Origin: Virgibacillus dokdonensis
GTDB lineage: Bacteria > Bacillota > Bacilli > Bacillales > Amphibacillaceae
Length of the DNA: 64,000 bases
Direction: 5' to 3'
Assembly: GCF_900166595.1 (NCBI RefSeq)
Contig: NZ_LT745763.1
Coordinates: forward strand, 1,189,761-1,253,760
This document shows positions 36,565 through 44,001 of this stretch, one piece after another (within the stretch, counting starts at the first letter, position 1; every line of letters starts with the position of its first letter). The notes beneath the pieces were generated by a model. That model was not told where the DNA came from, did not search any database, and saw only the letters and a list, made by a program, of their open reading frames with translations. A program made the translations under genes and the position numbers.

Positions 36565-37464
36565 TCATTCGTCTTTGTGCATGTTTGCTAGAAGTGCAAA
36601 ATAGACAGTAACGGCCTCGTGAAATTGTCGAAGATCAATTCCAGTTTTTTCAATAAATTTATCTATTCGATATTGTAAGCTATTTCTGTGCATATATAAT
36701 TTTTTGGCTGTAACGGAAATATTCAAATTACATTGTAAAAAAGTACGTATTGTTTGTAAAAAGTCTTTATCGGTCGCAAATTCCTGTAAAGCCACTTCAG
36801 ACAAGTGATGTTGAAATTTGTCATCCGTTTGTTCTAACAATATGTAGGGCAATGCTTCTTGATATTTTAAAACGGCTTTAGGTGCATATTTGAACGCCGT
36901 TTTCGCGTAGGCTAATATATGCATATATTGATCACTTGCTTGTTGATAGCTATTTAAATAAGGTCCAACTAAAAATCGTATATTTACAGATAAGTCATTC
37001 ATTAATACATCAATGATTTGTTCATATGGAATGCTTTCATCCTGAGCTCCCATCTTTTCTTCAATAAATACCCCTTCATTTCTGTTTTTCCATAAAATGG
37101 CTATTTCATAATTGAATAATGTTTGAACCGATTCTTTAAACATCAACGGTTCAATTTGTTTTTCCTTCATAGAAAAATAAACAAATCGGTAAGAGGTTAA
37201 TGGCTCAGTTGGAACGTGTTCAATGGATTGTTGGACAATGCTTTGCCATCGTATTTCTTTTTTCGTGGGATGTGGCAGATCGGCTCGGTAAGGGGTAAGA
37301 AATGTTGCTAATAAATGTATATCTTTATCTGTTAAGTCTTGTTTAGGTATACCTACTTTCGTACCATTTTGTAATAAAAACCATTTATACACAGTTGATG
37401 TTGGCGAGGCGTCTTTTGGTTCCACAATAAGATTAGGAAATATTTTTTTCAGACGTTCGTTCAT
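36565..37464 (-). CDS. PucR/CdaR-type transcriptional regulator
   Basis: 299 residues. The C-terminal 60 residues (FLQCNLNISVTAKKLYMHRN and following RIDKFIEKTGIDLR) form the PucR-type helix-turn-helix. The N-terminal half has no clear sensor domain. It may control its neighbours or carbohydrate uptake, but no target is apparent. It is on the same strand as msmX, 90 bases upstream. Confidence 0.78.
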   Translation of the reverse strand: MNERLKKIFPNLIVEPKDASPTSTVYKWFLLQNGTKVGIPKQDLTDKDIHLLATFLTPYRADLPHPTKKEIRWQSIVQQSIEHVPTEPLTSYRFVYFSMKEKQIEPLMFKESVQTLFNYEIAILWKNRNEGVFIEEKMGAQDESIPYEQIIDVLMNDLSVNIRFLVGPYLNSYQQASDQYMHILAYAKTAFKYAPKAVLKYQEALPYILLEQTDDKFQHHLSEVALQEFATDKDFLQTIRTFLQCNLNISVTAKKLYMHRNSLQYRIDKFIEKTGIDLRQFHEAVTVYFALLANMHKDE

Positions 37465-37623
37465 GTTGAAAACCCCTTTTTAAGAAGCTGTTTTTTTTAT
37501 TATAGCAGTAAAAACAAGTTTAAAAAATAAAATACCTAATAGCCTGTCTATAAAACAAACGGTATACATGAAAGGCTTCGTTTGTTATAGTAAATGAGAA
37601 AGTGATTCGAAGGAGGAACAATT

Positions 37624-37977
37624 TTGCCAAATATTTATGATAGTGCATATGATTTAGAAACAGCAATCCGTGAAAGTGAAGAGTTTAAGGCTTTAAAACA
37701 TGCTTATGATGAAGTGATGAACGACTCATCTGCTAAACAGATGTTTGATAACTTTCGGGAAACACAAATGACTTTACAAGAAAAACAAATGCAAGGTCAG
37801 GAAATATCGGAAGAAGAAGTAGAAAAAGCAAGGCAAGTTGTTGAAGTTGTTCAGCAACATAAAGCAATTTCTAAATTGATGGAAGAGGAACAACGGCTTA
37901 ATATGGTAATTAATGATATTAGTCGGATTATTACGAAACCTTTAGAAGAGCTTTACGGCCCTGAAGCAAACGCATAG
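37624..37977 (+). CDS. yheA: YlbF family protein YheA
   Basis: 117 residues, the same length as B. subtilis YheA; all-helical with two long amphipathic helices (YlbF/YmcA fold). Related YlbF and YmcA support RNase Y-dependent mRNA processing, but YheA's own job is unknown. TTG start behind AGGAGG. Confidence 0.85.
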   Translation: MPNIYDSAYDLETAIRESEEFKALKHAYDEVMNDSSAKQMFDNFRETQMTLQEKQMQGQEISEEEVEKARQVVEVVQQHKAISKLMEEEQRLNMVINDISRIITKPLEELYGPEANA

Positions 37978-37983
37978 GACACC

Positions 37984-38011
37984 ACAACAAAGGCGCTTGC
38001 GCCTTTGTTCA
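37984..38011 (+). terminator. Terminator of yheA derived from repeat end
   Basis: AACAAAGGCGC pairs with GCGCCTTTGTT. It is the 3' end block of the long repeat family, here acting as a hairpin after yheA. Confidence 0.7.
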
Positions 38012-38014
38012 TTT

Positions 38015-38073
38015 AGTGTAAGAAAAATTACTATTTCCCCCATAAAGCGTTGACAATAAGGTAAGTTTTTCTA
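38015..38073 (+). repeat. Short repeat, copy S9 (second module)
   Basis: AGTGTAAGAAAAATTACTAT, CATAAAGCGTTGACAATAAG and GTAAGTTTTTCTAAG; diverged. Confidence 0.6.
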
Positions 38074-38160
38074 AGAAATGAAGCAGGAATATGAAAACCT
38101 TTACCGAATAAAAGGAAGTAATGAAGTTTATTATGTAGTTAAAACAAAGGGGGAGTGGAA

Positions 38161-38934
38161 ATGGGAACGACAGTTATTTATGAAAGTAAGGAAGGAATTT
38201 CGTATATTCATTTGAATCGTCCGGAACGTTACAATGCGCTTCATTTAGAGATGTTAGAAGAGTTATTAACGACGATTGAAAAAGTGGAGGCAAATGATGA
38301 TAAAGTTGTTATTCTTTCTGGTGAAGGAAATGCATTTTGCTCAGGTGGAGATATTTCCATGATGAATCAATTAGCAGATTATAACGATTTTGCATCCATT
38401 ATGGATTTAATTGGTAAGATTACGTTGAAGCTATTTATGATGCCAAAAATAGTAATCAGCGCTATTCAAGGGTCAGCTGTAGGGCTAGGGCTGAGTTATG
38501 CATTGACTGCGGACTTTGTTGTAGCACAGCAAGAAGCAAAGCTCGGTATGTTGTTTATTGGCATTGGTTTAGCTCCAGATGGAGGGGGGCATTTTCTGTT
38601 AAAGGAGCGAATTGGAGTGCAAAGGGCAAAACAATTTATTTGGAGTTTACAACAAATGGATGCTAGCAGCGCTAAAAAAATTGGATTGGTCGATGAATTA
38701 GCGCCAGAACGCGTGATGCCATATGCTATTCAATTGGCAAATAAATTAAAACAGACACCAATACTATCTATGGTGGAAACAAAGATGATGTACCATTCAC
38801 ACCAAAAAGAAACGCTTCTTGATTTTTTAGAAGCGGAAAAAGAGGCACAGTGGAAGTTACGACACACACAAGATCACGAAGAGGGTGTACAAGCTTTCTT
38901 AAATAAACGAAAGCCCGAATTTCAAGGGATTTAG
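38161..38934 (+). CDS. yhaR: Enoyl-CoA hydratase/isomerase family protein YhaR
   Basis: 257 residues of the crotonase fold. The oxyanion-hole segments are seen as SGEGNAFCSGGDISMM and AIQGSAVGLGLSYALTADF. One acid residue is in the expected region (LAPDGG). It probably hydrates or isomerises acyl-CoA thioesters in fatty acid or related breakdown. The ATG at 38161 is favoured (AAAGGGGG 7 bases before it) over the GTG at 38155. Opens the yha block. Confidence 0.85.
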   Translation: MGTTVIYESKEGISYIHLNRPERYNALHLEMLEELLTTIEKVEANDDKVVILSGEGNAFCSGGDISMMNQLADYNDFASIMDLIGKITLKLFMMPKIVISAIQGSAVGLGLSYALTADFVVAQQEAKLGMLFIGIGLAPDGGGHFLLKERIGVQRAKQFIWSLQQMDASSAKKIGLVDELAPERVMPYAIQLANKLKQTPILSMVETKMMYHSHQKETLLDFLEAEKEAQWKLRHTQDHEEGVQAFLNKRKPEFQGI

Positions 38935-38941
38935 GTGAGGT

Positions 38942-38979
38942 GAATAAACCGACTGTTAAATGAAAAGGTCGGTTTATTC
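38942..38979. terminator. Hairpin between yhaR and yhzD
   Basis: GAATAAACCGAC pairs with GTCGGTTTATTC. It lacks a long T run on either side but probably ends both convergent genes. Confidence 0.6.
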
Positions 38980-39031
38980 GTGTAGTTTTATAGATTTTCG
39001 TACAGACGATACGTTTTTAGTATTCCATATG

Positions 39032-39217
39032 TCAACGATGAAACAAAAGAAGTTTAGCATCTGGTGTAACACAACGGTGTGTATGTTCGGAATAACCTTC
39101 CTTTTCTAATTTAGCCGTACCGATTTCTTTCGCTTCTTCATCGTTTGTAGCTGTAAAAGTTTCATCTAACAACTTTTCTCCAGACGGATCAAACACAGTC
39201 AACGTATAATGTCGCAT
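39032..39217 (-). CDS. yhzD: YhzD-like small protein
   Basis: 61 residues (MRHYTLTVFDPSGEKLLDET...), the same length as B. subtilis YhzD. Alternating beta/helix pattern, soluble, no known function. AAAGGAGAAAG precedes the ATG. Convergent with yhaR. Confidence 0.8.
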   Translation of the reverse strand: MRHYTLTVFDPSGEKLLDETFTATNDEEAKEIGTAKLEKEGYSEHTHRCVTPDAKLLLFHR

Positions 39218-39453
39218 GGTATCTTTCTCCTTTATAACATGTTAAAGTCTTAGGGGTCGGTCTAGCTGTTCTATTTCAAAACAGTGTTAACTAAAATCCT
39301 TGATGTAATGTGCTTTGGCTCTATAGTGTTAATTCGACAAAGAAAAGTAAACTCCTTCTTTCTATTTTATCCATAGAAAGTATAAAACGATGGGAGAGGT
39401 ATTGGGGATGATAATCTTTTTTCTAATCTGTCTCTCTTGACACCATAATAAAT

Positions 39454-39469
39454 GTAAAGTTTGCTTTAC
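39454..39469. promoter_or_regulatory. Perfect dyad operator upstream of XRE gene
   Basis: GTAAAGTTTGCTTTAC: two perfect 6-bp half sites around TTTG, about 18 bases before the XRE start, overlapping the likely promoter. Confidence 0.65.
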
Positions 39470-39486
39470 TAATGAGGTTGAGAAAA

Positions 39487-39696
39487 GTGAAAACACTTAT
39501 TCGTGAAAAACGTATTCAGTTTGATATGACGCAAGAAGATTTATCACATAAGTTGAAAGTATCAAGACAAACGATCATATCCTTAGAAAAAGGAAAATAT
39601 AAACCGTCGCTCATACTGGCTCATAAATTGGCACAGACATTTAACTGTACCATAGAAGATATTTTTATTTTTGAGGGGGATGAGAATGTTAAGTGA
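39487..39696 (+). CDS. XRE-type repressor, 69 aa
   Basis: A single helix-turn-helix domain (QFDMTQEDLSHKLKVSRQTI, about residues 12-31) plus the KGKYKPSLILAHKLAQTF helix; no other domain. The GTG at 39487 follows a GAGG 10 bases upstream. It overlaps the next membrane protein gene, forming a two-gene unit often seen in Firmicutes. The dyad upstream suggests self-repression. Confidence 0.82.
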   Translation: MKTLIREKRIQFDMTQEDLSHKLKVSRQTIISLEKGKYKPSLILAHKLAQTFNCTIEDIFIFEGDENVK

Positions 39697-40009
39697 CATA
39701 TATCTCGAAAAACCTATTGTAATTTGGATATTTCTTGTAGGAAATTTGCTTTTACTTCCGATTGTTTATTTTATCACCCGAACTATTGGTCAAAAAAAAC
39801 GTTTATTTGATGAACGACATAAAGAAATGATGAACCAAGCAAAAGCGAAGTCTTGGAATATTACTTTTTTTGTCCTTTTAATCGCCTATATTGTTATGAT
39901 GCTGTTGAATTATTATTATCTGCATCTCATTGTAATGTCTATTATATTCCAATTACATTGTGGATCTTTTATGGTTGCTTCCGTTTATTTTAGATCAAAA
40001 GTAGAATGA
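39686..40009 (+). CDS. Small membrane protein paired with XRE repressor
   Basis: 107 residues, three to four predicted helices with a charged cytoplasmic loop (GQKKRLFDERHKEMMNQAKAKS). The ATG at 39686 follows GAGGGGG and overlaps the XRE gene. Similar XRE/membrane pairs are common, but the role is unknown. Confidence 0.7.
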   Translation: MLSDIYLEKPIVIWIFLVGNLLLLPIVYFITRTIGQKKRLFDERHKEMMNQAKAKSWNITFFVLLIAYIVMMLLNYYYLHLIVMSIIFQLHCGSFMVASVYFRSKVE

Positions 40010-40084
40010 TGTGAATCTTTTGCCGTTATTTTACGTATATGCTATTAGAGGAGTGAATGAATGGTTCCAAATAATCCTAAGATC

Positions 40085-40262
40085 AATATTTAGGTACATC
40101 TCAGAAGTGTCAAAGGATTTGATATATCCCGTAATAGTAGGAGCAGGTAATCAATCGCTTGGAACTTAATGTGGTGACTCCTGCGGGAAAAGCATGAGCT
40201 TGGCGTTTTTTGCGAGTGAGGAGGATCAAGCCATGCCCTGAGGAAAGCAACGGGTTCAAGCA
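40085..40262 (+). repeat. Intergenic repeat-like sequence, another family
   Basis: GGTGACTCCTGCGGGAAAAG and GAGGAGGATCAAGCCATGCC with GAGGAAAGCAACGGG: a degenerate copy of a GC-rich element seen between genes in various bacilli (from memory). Single copy here; no gene. Confidence 0.4.
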
Positions 40263-40354
40263 CCTATACAATTACGATTAGGAAAACAAATAAACTGTTA
40301 GCAATAATAGGCGAATATTAACGCCTAAATATACGATTAGAGAGGAGAGGAAAT

Positions 40355-41251
40355 ATGTTACAACTAAAAGAAGTGACAAAGAAATTTGGGACTCATACTG
40401 CTGTTGACCAGCTGTCCTTGGAAATACCTGAAAGAGAAATGTATGGGTTTTTGGGCGGAAATGGTGCTGGGAAAACGACAACATTTCGCATGATTTTAGG
40501 ATTATTAGACAAAACATCTGGAGACATATCGTGGGAGGGAAAGGCAGTTAATTATGAAAAGAGTCATTTAATTGGCTATCTTCCTGAGGAAAGGGGACTT
40601 TATCCGAAGTTAACTGTGAAAGATCAACTTACTTATTTAGCGAGGCTTCGAGGAATGGGAAAGACAGAAGCAATTAAAGAGTTAAAATCCTGGCTTGATC
40701 GATTTCAAGTTCCAGAATATCTAAATAAGAAAGTTGAGGAATTATCCAAAGGAAACCAACAAAAAATTCAGTTTATTTCAGCGGTCATCCATAAACCGAA
40801 ACTATTAATTTTAGATGAACCTTTTTCCGGACTGGATCCAGTAAATGTGGAAATGCTAAAAGAAGCAGTGGTGGATTTAAAAGAAAAAGGGACATCGATT
40901 GTTTTTTCTTCTCATCGCATGGAGCATGTTGAAGAGCTTTGTGAGCATTTATGCATATTACATAAAGGCAAGCAAGTCGTTCAAGGGTCATTACGGGAGA
41001 TAAAACGTTCCTTTGGTAAGAAAAACTTAAGTGTTTATGCTGACTTTTCCGTTGATTTTCTTAGAGATTTTCCTGGTGTTACGAAATATAAATCCGTTAT
41101 GGATGGGTGCGAGTTACAAATTGAAAATGAAGCAGTGTCTCAAGGAATTTTTACTGCTATACAAGGTAAGGGGTTTGTAAGAAAATTTGAGTTGGAAGAG
41201 CCGTCTCTCAATGATATTTTTATTGCGAAAGTAGGTGCTTCCTATGAATAA
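40355..41251 (+). CDS. yhaQ: ABC exporter ATPase YhaQ
   Basis: 298 residues. Walker A GGNGAGKTT, signature LSKGNQQKI, Walker B LLILDEPFSGLD and a C-terminal accessory domain. It partners with yhaP (8-base overlap) and matches B. subtilis YhaQ in length. This NatA-like pair is often called a Na+ or drug exporter; the substrate is unproven. Confidence 0.9.
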   Translation: MLQLKEVTKKFGTHTAVDQLSLEIPEREMYGFLGGNGAGKTTTFRMILGLLDKTSGDISWEGKAVNYEKSHLIGYLPEERGLYPKLTVKDQLTYLARLRGMGKTEAIKELKSWLDRFQVPEYLNKKVEELSKGNQQKIQFISAVIHKPKLLILDEPFSGLDPVNVEMLKEAVVDLKEKGTSIVFSSHRMEHVEELCEHLCILHKGKQVVQGSLREIKRSFGKKNLSVYADFSVDFLRDFPGVTKYKSVMDGCELQIENEAVSQGIFTAIQGKGFVRKFELEEPSLNDIFIAKVGASYE

Positions 41252-42494
41252 GTTTTGGATTATTTTAGGGCATACGTATACGACTAGAGTGAAATCGAAA
41301 TCATTTATCATTACAACACTCATTACACTCATCTTTATATTTGCTTTAACGAATATAAAAACGATTATCGATGTTTTTTCTGATGGGGAAAAAGATCAAA
41401 TTGCTGTTATTGATGAGACAGATGAACTATTTAAGCCACTTGCCGAAAATGTGGAACAAGCCAATGAAGATATAGAACTTGCGCTTTATGAGGACACAGA
41501 AGAAAAAGCAAAACAAGCGGTAGAGGAAGAAGACTATGCAGCGCTTATCCTTTTGAGTAAAAATGAAAAGCAACTGCCAGAAGCAACTTATTACGCGAAT
41601 AGTATTTCCGAATCAAGTTTACAAACGACATTAGAGCAACAGCTACAGCAGCTGAAAATAATGTATGCTACAGAGCAAGCTGGTGTTGATCCAGCGACAC
41701 TAGCTATGATTAATGAACCGGTAGTGTTTGATACCATTGCTTTAGATGAATCAGCTAAAACGGAAGAAGAACTGAATCAAGCTCGCGGCATTGTATACAT
41801 CATGTTATTTTTGTTATACATGACTGTTATTATGTATGGCAATATGATTGCTACAGATGTAGCAACGGAAAAGTCATCCCGAGTAATGGAAATTCTTATT
41901 TCCAGTGCACCGCCTGTAACACATATGTTTGCTAAAATTATTGGTGTTGCATTAGTCGGCTTAACACAAATAGTTCTGTTTTTAGGTGCTGGTTATGCGC
42001 TTATTACTGCCAAAGATGAAGCAACTAAAGAACTATTTGCACAGTTTGGGATTGGCTCTGCTTCTACATCGATTTATATTTATGCTATCGTATTTTTTAT
42101 CTTAGGCTATCTTCTCTATGCGACACTTGCAGCCATGTTAGGGTCGTTGGTGAGTCGAATTGAAGATGCGCAACAAATCATTATGCCGATGACATTTTTG
42201 ATTGTTATCGCATTTGTTATCGCAATGAGTGGCCTTTCTACACCAGATGCTGGGTTTATTAAAATCACTTCGTTTATTCCATTTTTTACACCGATGATTA
42301 TGTTTCTCCGTGTAGGTATGTTAGATATTCCTGTTTGGGAAATTGCCTTATCTATCGGTCTTTTAGTTGGAACCATCATTATTTTAGCGATTCTCGGAGC
42401 TAAAGTGTACCGTGGAGGAGTTCTCCTGTATGGTCGATCTAGTTCACTAAAAGATTTAAAAAAAGCACTAGCATTATCAAAAAAAGAAAAATAA
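41244..42494 (+). CDS. yhaP: ABC exporter permease YhaP
   Basis: 416 residues, NatB-like: one N-terminal helix (about 20-40), a large extracytoplasmic domain (about 45-180), then five C-terminal helices. The ATG at 41244 with TAGGTG is chosen over the GTG at 41235. A terminator follows. Confidence 0.88.
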   Translation: MNKFWIILGHTYTTRVKSKSFIITTLITLIFIFALTNIKTIIDVFSDGEKDQIAVIDETDELFKPLAENVEQANEDIELALYEDTEEKAKQAVEEEDYAALILLSKNEKQLPEATYYANSISESSLQTTLEQQLQQLKIMYATEQAGVDPATLAMINEPVVFDTIALDESAKTEEELNQARGIVYIMLFLLYMTVIMYGNMIATDVATEKSSRVMEILISSAPPVTHMFAKIIGVALVGLTQIVLFLGAGYALITAKDEATKELFAQFGIGSASTSIYIYAIVFFILGYLLYATLAAMLGSLVSRIEDAQQIIMPMTFLIVIAFVIAMSGLSTPDAGFIKITSFIPFFTPMIMFLRVGMLDIPVWEIALSIGLLVGTIIILAILGAKVYRGGVLLYGRSSSLKDLKKALALSKKEK

Positions 42495-42522
42495 ATTACT
42501 GAGAATAATACAATATGTGTCG

Positions 42523-42549
42523 AAGCTCTGCTTTAAGGCAGAGCTTTTT
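42523..42549 (+). terminator. Terminator of yhaQP
   Basis: AGCTCTGC pairs with GCAGAGCT followed by TTTTC. Confidence 0.85.
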
Positions 42550-42710
42550 CGCACTAAAAGGAAGTATGAATGAAGAATAGGGGGTTTTAGCAAAAATTTT
42601 AAAGAGAATTTGTTGAAAAGTAGTCAACCAAACCAACGTTTTCTTAGAGTTTTTTGAACGAGATAGGAATTCTTTTAGGAATGGGAGCGACAGTGATTCT
42701 AACAAATTGA

Positions 42711-42724
42711 CGAACGTGCATTCT
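42711..42724. promoter_or_regulatory. LexA-like SOS box upstream of yhaO
   Basis: CGAACGTGCATTCT: the left half CGAAC and spacer GTGC match the bacillus LexA consensus CGAACRNRYGTTCG, the right half has one change in ATTC. It is 45 bases before yhaO. In B. subtilis, yhaO/yhaN are reported in the LexA regulon. Confidence 0.6.
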
Positions 42725-42768
42725 GATAATGAATTTGCTAAAATAGTAAAGGAAATGGAGGTGGAAAT

Positions 42769-43992
42769 GTGTCAGAAGAAATTACGTTTATTCATGCGGC
42801 TGATTTGCATTTAGACAGTCCATTTAAGGGGTTAGCTTCTGCACCTGAAGCTATCTTTCAAGAAATACGGAAAAGTACATTTACAGCTTTGGAACATTTG
42901 GTTCATAAGGCGATTCGATATCAAGTAGATTTTATATTACTTGTAGGAGATTTGTTTGACAATGAACAACAAAGCTTGCAAGCACAAATTCGATTAAAAC
43001 GAGCTTTTGAAACGCTTCAACAATATAATATTACCGTGTTTTTATCTTATGGAAATCATGATCATGTGGAGGGGAATCCTCGTTTTGTTCCTTATCCTAA
43101 TAATGTGATTGAATTTTCAAATGAAACGGTATCTTCGTATACATATGTCAAAAACGGCGAACCCGTTGCAGAAATTTACGGCTTTAGTTACGAAAAACGA
43201 GCTGTGTTAGATAATAAAGTGGCCGAATATGAGATAAAAAATCCAGCTGTAGCCTTTCATATTGCCATGTTACACGGGAGCGTGCAAAGTAATACAGAGC
43301 ACGATACGTATGCCCCTTTTAAAATATCGGATCTTACAGAAATAGATATGGATTATTGGGCGCTAGGACATATTCACCAACGACAAATAGTAAAACAAAC
43401 ACCTCCAATCATATATCCGGGAAATATTCAAGGTCGACACCGTAAAGAAACAGGTGAAAAAGGTTGTTATCATGTTCGCCTTACAAAAAATGAAGCACAG
43501 CTGGAATTTTTGCCGCTACAAGCTATTCAAATTAAGCATGCATCCGTAGACATAACAGCATGTGACACGGTTTTTGATATGGAGAGCGTGCTATTAGCAA
43601 CACTAAAAGAGATGACAGCTGTAACACCACAGTTAATCGATGTACAACTAGAAAGTAAGTATGAGCATATTTATGAATGGGAACGCGATGGACACATAGA
43701 AGATGTAATAGATGTAGTCAATGAAACGCTTCAACAATTTCATCCTTGGTCGTACATTTTTCATTTTATAATTTACGGGCAAACAAATATTGATGAAACT
43801 TTATATTATGGCAATCATTTCATTGGTGAAATGCTCCGTGAAGCTGAAAAACAGCCAGTGCAACCGTTGTTAACAGACCTTTATAAGCAACAGCAAGCAC
43901 GCAAGTTTTTACCGTCGTTAACAGAGGAAGAACAACAAACAATCAAAACAGCGGCAAAACAACTTCTTGTTCATGAACTGTTAAAGGAATGA
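42769..43992 (+). CDS. yhaO: SbcD-like DNA exonuclease subunit YhaO
   Basis: 407 residues, metallophosphoesterase core: ADLHLDSP, GDLFDNEQ, YGNHDHV, LHGS and LGHIHQ give the metal ligands of Mre11/SbcD. It pairs with yhaN (9-base gap) as an Mre11/Rad50-like nuclease for DNA ends. GTG start behind GGAGGTG. A LexA-like box lies upstream. Confidence 0.92.
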   Translation: MSEEITFIHAADLHLDSPFKGLASAPEAIFQEIRKSTFTALEHLVHKAIRYQVDFILLVGDLFDNEQQSLQAQIRLKRAFETLQQYNITVFLSYGNHDHVEGNPRFVPYPNNVIEFSNETVSSYTYVKNGEPVAEIYGFSYEKRAVLDNKVAEYEIKNPAVAFHIAMLHGSVQSNTEHDTYAPFKISDLTEIDMDYWALGHIHQRQIVKQTPPIIYPGNIQGRHRKETGEKGCYHVRLTKNEAQLEFLPLQAIQIKHASVDITACDTVFDMESVLLATLKEMTAVTPQLIDVQLESKYEHIYEWERDGHIEDVIDVVNETLQQFHPWSYIFHFIIYGQTNIDETLYYGNHFIGEMLREAEKQPVQPLLTDLYKQQQARKFLPSLTEEEQQTIKTAAKQLLVHELLKE

Positions 43993-44001
43993 GGGAGAAA
44001 T

